Shown here: positions 44,169 through 46,820 of the stretch, piece after piece
Layout of the letters: each line of letters starts with the position of its first letter
How positions within the stretch are numbered: position 1 is the stretch's first letter
The notes under the pieces: model-generated
What the model was told of the DNA's origin: nothing
The model's input: only the letters and a program-made list of their open reading frames with translations
Databases searched by the model: none
Position numbers and translations under genes: made by a program
From: Fidelibacterota bacterium
GTDB taxonomy: Bacteria > Fidelibacterota > UBA8477 > JABMPR01
NCBI GenBank assembly: GCA_016844945.1
Contig: JAERTJ010000141.1
Span: forward strand, 1-46,820
Length of the DNA: 46,820 nucleotides
Reading direction: 5' to 3'

Positions 44169-44360
44169 TTATCAATTAAGTGGTGCAAATCACATCGTCG
44201 TATTTGTTCGAGAACCCAGCGGAAATAACAGTTGAGAATGCCATGAAATATCTCAAATTATGGCACACATAAAAACCATCCACTGGGGGATGAAAACATG
44301 CTTCAATCAAGCGCTTCAGCTTGTGAAAATCCACATTTCAAATGATGACAAGGACGTACT
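44169..44360. promoter_or_regulatory. Intergenic region upstream of the second module
   Basis: These 192 bases contain no coding ORF. A TTAATT-ATC-AATTAA dyad (44165-44179) straddles the stop codon. TTGAGA (44232-44237) can pair with TCTCAA (44251-44256), and TGCCAT (44239-44244) with ATGGCA (44260-44265), in interleaved order. The dyad shared with 6790-6805 lies at 44277-44292. No clear intrinsic terminator or sigma-70 promoter is visible, so read-through from the giant gene is possible. Confidence 0.5.
44277..44292 (+). promoter_or_regulatory. Short hairpin/dyad shared with the first intergenic region (copy 2)
   Basis: CATCC (44277-44281) and GGATG (44288-44292) pair around ACTGGG. It corresponds to TATCCC...GGGATA at 6790-6805, with a compensating C-G for T-A change at the outer pair. 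It lies about 70 bases before the CsgG-like start at 44361. Confidence 0.45.
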
Positions 44361-45395
44361 ATGCCACCTCTCTTTAGGTCTACTTTAATCTTTCTGGCAA
44401 TCGCAAACTTTGCCCTGTGTTTACAGGATGAACCGCTGGAAACAGTGGCTGTTTTAACCTTCATGGGAAATGGCGTCAGCAATATTGAAGCTGAATTGCT
44501 CACCAATCGTTTTTCAACCACCCTGGCCCAGACCAAACAACTCCAGTTGGTTGAACGAAATGAAATGGATAACATCCTCAAGGAACAGGATTTTCAAAAC
44601 ACCGGGTGTACGGATGCATCCTGTGCAGTGGAAATTGGAAAAATGCTGAATGTGGTCTACATGATTGGTGGATCAATTGGAACATTGGGCAGCACCTATA
44701 CCATTGACATCAAGATGTTTAGTGTTGAAAGTGGTGAAGTTGCTCACACAGTGGGACAGACCTACAAGGGCGATATTGATGGTTTGATTGGAGAAATCGA
44801 AAATGGAGCCTGGCTGATTGTCAATTTACCTATCCCGGGATCACCGGAAGCAATTGCAGCAGCCGCCGCCGCAGAAATAGCCAATCGCCCACCTCCACAA
44901 GAAAAAATACCCAATCTCAAAATGGGAGCAGCCTTCCGATCCACTATCATTCCTGGTTGGGGTCAGATCAAACATGACAAGAAATTGATGGGTTTGAGTA
45001 TGCTGGCTGTGGAGATAGGTCTTGGAGCAATGGCGCTATCAGCCAAATCAGATTATGATGCCGCGATCATCGACCAGGATAAATTCAATCTTCTCTACGA
45101 TCAAACCAGTGACCTGGATGAATTAATTCAATATCGAGCTCAGGCTGATGAAGCCTATACCCGTGGTCAGGATGCCAGCCAGATGATGACCATCATGGTG
45201 GCTGGTGTGGGGGTGATTCATGTGGCCAATATCATTCATGCCTATATGCTGGGTGGGAGTGCCCAGGCAGCCTTAGAAGCTGAAAAAGCCTCGGATGAAG
45301 CATCTTCAAAGGCCGGCAAGGCCATCGGTTCCAATCTAAAATTAAAATTTTCACGCAACTTTACAGGTGTCAGTTATGAAATCCCTCTCTTTTAG
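44361..45395 (+). CDS. Envelope protein with one CsgG-like domain and a DUF5683-like membrane tail
   Basis: The 344-residue product starts at ATG with AAGGA six bases upstream. A signal peptide (about 1-20, STLIFLAIANFALC) precedes one CsgG-like domain (about 25-155): 'VAVLTFMGNGVSNIEAELLTNRFSTTL', 'LVERNEMDNILKEQDFQ', CTDASC followed by AVEIGKMLNV, and 'GSTYTIDIKMFSVESGEVA'. An Ala/Pro-rich linker (EAIAAAAAAEIANRPPPQEK) leads to the DUF5683-like tail (about 190-305), with PGWGQIKHDKK and hydrophobic segments. It is clearly a paralogue of the 7054 gene, but has one CsgG-like domain instead of two. It overlaps the downstream lipoprotein gene by 20 bases, as in the first module. The Cys at about residue 20 (ALC followed by LQDE) could be a lipidation site, but I cannot decide. 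Role inferred from context as for the 7054 gene. Confidence 0.88.
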   Translation: MPPLFRSTLIFLAIANFALCLQDEPLETVAVLTFMGNGVSNIEAELLTNRFSTTLAQTKQLQLVERNEMDNILKEQDFQNTGCTDASCAVEIGKMLNVVYMIGGSIGTLGSTYTIDIKMFSVESGEVAHTVGQTYKGDIDGLIGEIENGAWLIVNLPIPGSPEAIAAAAAAEIANRPPPQEKIPNLKMGAAFRSTIIPGWGQIKHDKKLMGLSMLAVEIGLGAMALSAKSDYDAAIIDQDKFNLLYDQTSDLDELIQYRAQADEAYTRGQDASQMMTIMVAGVGVIHVANIIHAYMLGGSAQAALEAEKASDEASSKAGKAIGSNLKLKFSRNFTGVSYEIPLF

Positions 45396-45930
45396 TCTAT
45401 TTGTCCTGATTATCGCCCTCTTCATGGGAAGTTGTGAGGAGCCAGTCCCGCCAGTATATGAAAACCCGATTGACACCACCACTACAGAAGGGGAAGAGCC
45501 TCTCTTGAATCCAGCACTGGTAATTTTTGTCGACAATGAATCTCCCACTGTGGGAAATTCTGTTAAAATCGGTGTACATGCCCGGGTGGTTGAAGACCTC
45601 TCTGGCGTTCATATCCAGCTCCACTATGACAATCAGAAACTTCAATATATCAGTGCCGAGTTGGGTGAGTTGTTTTCATCCAGTGAGGACAGTTGGATTT
45701 TTGATACGGACAATGCCAGTGTTGGAACGCTGGACATTTTTACCTCGTACCTGAATCCTGACAGCACGGATATTTCAGGCACGGGTCGTGTGACCGAGCT
45801 GACTTTTGAGGCTATTGCCAGTGGTGATGCCACTATCATATTTGACGAACAGGAATGCGAATTTGTAGATGCAGAGGAAAACGAAATTGAAATTCTCGAT
45901 TTTGTAGAGGGGGTTGTCCATGTTCAGTAG
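45376..45930 (+). CDS. Cohesin-like outer-membrane lipoprotein (second copy)
   Basis: I chose ATG 45376 over the in-frame GTG at 45367: AGGTG (45365-45369) sits six bases before the ATG and overlaps the GTG itself. The 184-residue product begins MKSLSFSLFVLIIALFMGSC, a standard lipoprotein signal with Cys20, followed by EEPVPPVYEN, matching the first copy. A Thr/Glu/Pro linker leads to one cohesin-like domain (about 50-184): 'DLSGVHIQLHYDNQKLQYISAE', 'SVGTLDIFTSYL', 'GRVTELTFEAIASGDATI'. It overlaps the CsgG-like gene by 20 bases and the next giant gene by 11. Proposed job: surface anchor that binds a dockerin-like C-terminus of a giant neighbour. Binding specificity cannot be read from sequence. 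Confidence 0.83.
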   Translation: MKSLSFSLFVLIIALFMGSCEEPVPPVYENPIDTTTTEGEEPLLNPALVIFVDNESPTVGNSVKIGVHARVVEDLSGVHIQLHYDNQKLQYISAELGELFSSSEDSWIFDTDNASVGTLDIFTSYLNPDSTDISGTGRVTELTFEAIASGDATIIFDEQECEFVDAEENEIEILDFVEGVVHVQ

Positions 45931-46820
45931 AATTTTAATACTTGTTCTCACAGCGGTAAGTCTTTTTGCCACAACAGATCCTGTTGCCTATTATCCTTTC
46001 ACAAATAATTCTACTGCTGATTCAAGCGGAAATATGCACCATTTGACTGCTTCAGAGATTGTATCAACAATTGATAGATTTGGATTGGCCAATGGGTCCT
46101 ATTCATTCAATTCAAACTCAGAAGTTTACCAAACATCAATTTCTGGAGCCACCCAAATATCAGGTGACGTTTCAATTAGTTTATGGGTTAAAGCTTCATC
46201 TCTTCCCAATACCCAGAATTCGCTCATTCAAAGTTACGAAAATGGTGAAACGCTTAACACAAATACACTTTACTTTATCGATGTATCGCATGATAGAAGT
46301 CTACGATTTGGACATGAATATGGATCAGGGCAAGATCAAATTTATTTTACTAGCTCGAGTATTGTTGAATTGGATCAGTGGACTCATATTGCCCTTACGA
46401 GAAATGTATCTGAGAAACAATACCGAATATTCATAAATGGTAATTTATCAACTGAACAGGTTTATACAACCGACCCGCAAAAGGATGCCACTGGAAATCT
46501 CCAAAAATTATTGATTGGGTATGCACAGAATGGTTGGGATTTTAATGGAAGTATTGATGATATTAGAATATTCAATACACAACTCAGTAGTTCTGAAATT
46601 GATTCACTCTACCACCTAAACCGCTGGCAAACCCTCACCGACATAGATAATAATGTCTACAAGACGGTTACCATCGGCAACCAGACCTGGATGGCTGAAA
46701 ACCTCAAAGTTACCCAATATCGTAATGGCGATGACATAGCCAAGGTGACTGATAATACAGCATGGACAAATTTAACCACAGGTGCCTACTGCAATTATCT
46801 CAATGAAGATGCCCAGGTTG
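45920..46820 (+). CDS. Start of another giant LamG/FISUMP surface protein (3' end outside window)
   Basis: The frame is open from ATG 45920 to the window edge (300 codons). GAGGGGG lies six bases before the ATG. A signal peptide (MFSRILILVLTAVSLFA) is followed by TTDPVAYYPF, closely matching the start of the 11,704-residue protein (FATQEPVAFYSF). One LamG domain (about 21-231) closes with 'SSSEIDSLYHLNRW'. A FISUMP domain then begins with 'TDIDNNVYKTVTIGNQTWMAENLKVTQYRNGDD', and the window ends inside it at GAYCNYLNEDAQV. By analogy with the preceding module the gene is expected to continue for many kilobases and to end with a dockerin-like pair and a T9SS tail. Confidence 0.93.
   Translation, partial: MFSRILILVLTAVSLFATTDPVAYYPFTNNSTADSSGNMHHLTASEIVSTIDRFGLANGSYSFNSNSEVYQTSISGATQISGDVSISLWVKASSLPNTQNSLIQSYENGETLNTNTLYFIDVSHDRSLRFGHEYGSGQDQIYFTSSSIVELDQWTHIALTRNVSEKQYRIFINGNLSTEQVYTTDPQKDATGNLQKLLIGYAQNGWDFNGSIDDIRIFNTQLSSSEIDSLYHLNRWQTLTDIDNNVYKTVTIGNQTWMAENLKVTQYRNGDDIAKVTDNTAWTNLTTGAYCNYLNEDAQV

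Larger units (their letters stand above)
37290..42720 (+). repeat. Sixteen Ig-like repeats in the C-terminal third of the giant protein
   Basis: Sixteen units of about 105 residues follow the pattern 'DG....D.D(W/F)....DSL...W..F.DA.SGI..YEYAIGT', 'DWT..G.DT', 'L..G.TYY..VRA.DSAGN.S', then '(S/T)DG(I/V).ID.TPP'. This is a bacterial Ig/FN3-like spacer of the kind found in long adhesins. Units 6 and 9 are longer than the rest because of insertions at about 39105-39290 and 40225-40385. Confidence 0.85.

Noticed and set aside
44261..44275. Sigma-54 promoter suggested by TGGCAC
   Set aside because: The matching TTGC element at the required spacing is missing.
45367..45375. GTG start for the second lipoprotein
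   Set aside because: It overlaps the likely ribosome binding site. ATG 45376 gives a standard lipoprotein signal and the same 20-base overlap as the paralogue.
46059..46436. Plus-strand ORF of 125 codons near the right edge
   Set aside because: It is a shadow of the LamG domain in the gene starting at 45920, which has a signal peptide, a ribosome site and a conserved fold in its own frame.
1..46820. tRNA, rRNA, transposase or integrase genes
   Set aside because: Looked for in both intergenic regions and among the plus- and minus-strand frames; none seen.

Overview
The window looks like a surface-protein locus of a Gram-negative bacterium of the FCB superphylum. Candidatus Marinimicrobia/Neomarinimicrobiota, KSB1- or Calditrichota-type lineages are my best guess; no rRNA or housekeeping gene is present to settle it. 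The evidence is two complete C-termini of the type IX secretion (T9SS type A) sorting family (YPNPFNPTT and FPNPFNAGT cores ending in KMLLLR / KMVLLK), lipoproteins with a lipobox-like cysteine, Fibrobacter-type 'FISUMP' domains, LamG, FN3, FG-GAP, dockerin-like and cohesin-like domains. Everything is on the + strand, and almost all of it is coding.

Layout: (1) 3-6668, the 3' part of a very large secreted repeat protein, open at the left window edge: FG-GAP remnant, 14 Ig/cadherin-like repeats, Ig-like domain, dockerin-like pair, cohesin-like domain, T9SS tail. (2) 6669-7053, a 385-base intergenic region rich in dyads. (3) 7054-8517, a protein with two tandem CsgG-like domains plus a DUF5683-like membrane tail. 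(4) 8498-9064, a cohesin-like lipoprotein starting at TTG. (5) 9054-44168, a single uninterrupted 11,704-residue gene: about 10 LamG, 6 FISUMP, 18 FN3, a seven-repeat FG-GAP propeller, 10 beta-helix cassettes, 16 Ig-like repeats, dockerin-like pair, cohesin-like segment and T9SS tail. (6) 44169-44360, a 192-base intergenic region. (7) 44361-45395, a one-CsgG-domain paralogue of gene 3. (8) 45376-45930, a paralogue of the lipoprotein. (9) 45920-46820, the start of another giant LamG/FISUMP protein that runs off the right edge.

The main result is that the order CsgG/DUF5683 protein - cohesin-like lipoprotein - giant T9SS substrate occurs twice. Both copies have the same gene overlaps (20 bases, then 11 bases). 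The left-edge gene carries the same dockerin/cohesin/T9SS end, so it is probably the giant gene of a preceding module. The locus therefore reads as a tandem array of three-gene modules. A working model (inference): the giant protein crosses the outer membrane by T9SS, the lipoprotein's cohesin-like domain captures a dockerin-like end at the surface, and the CsgG-like protein helps envelope assembly. Short in-frame repeat insertions, arginine-rich loops, a mosaic of linker types and a gene-conversion tract suggest the giant genes are actively remodelled.
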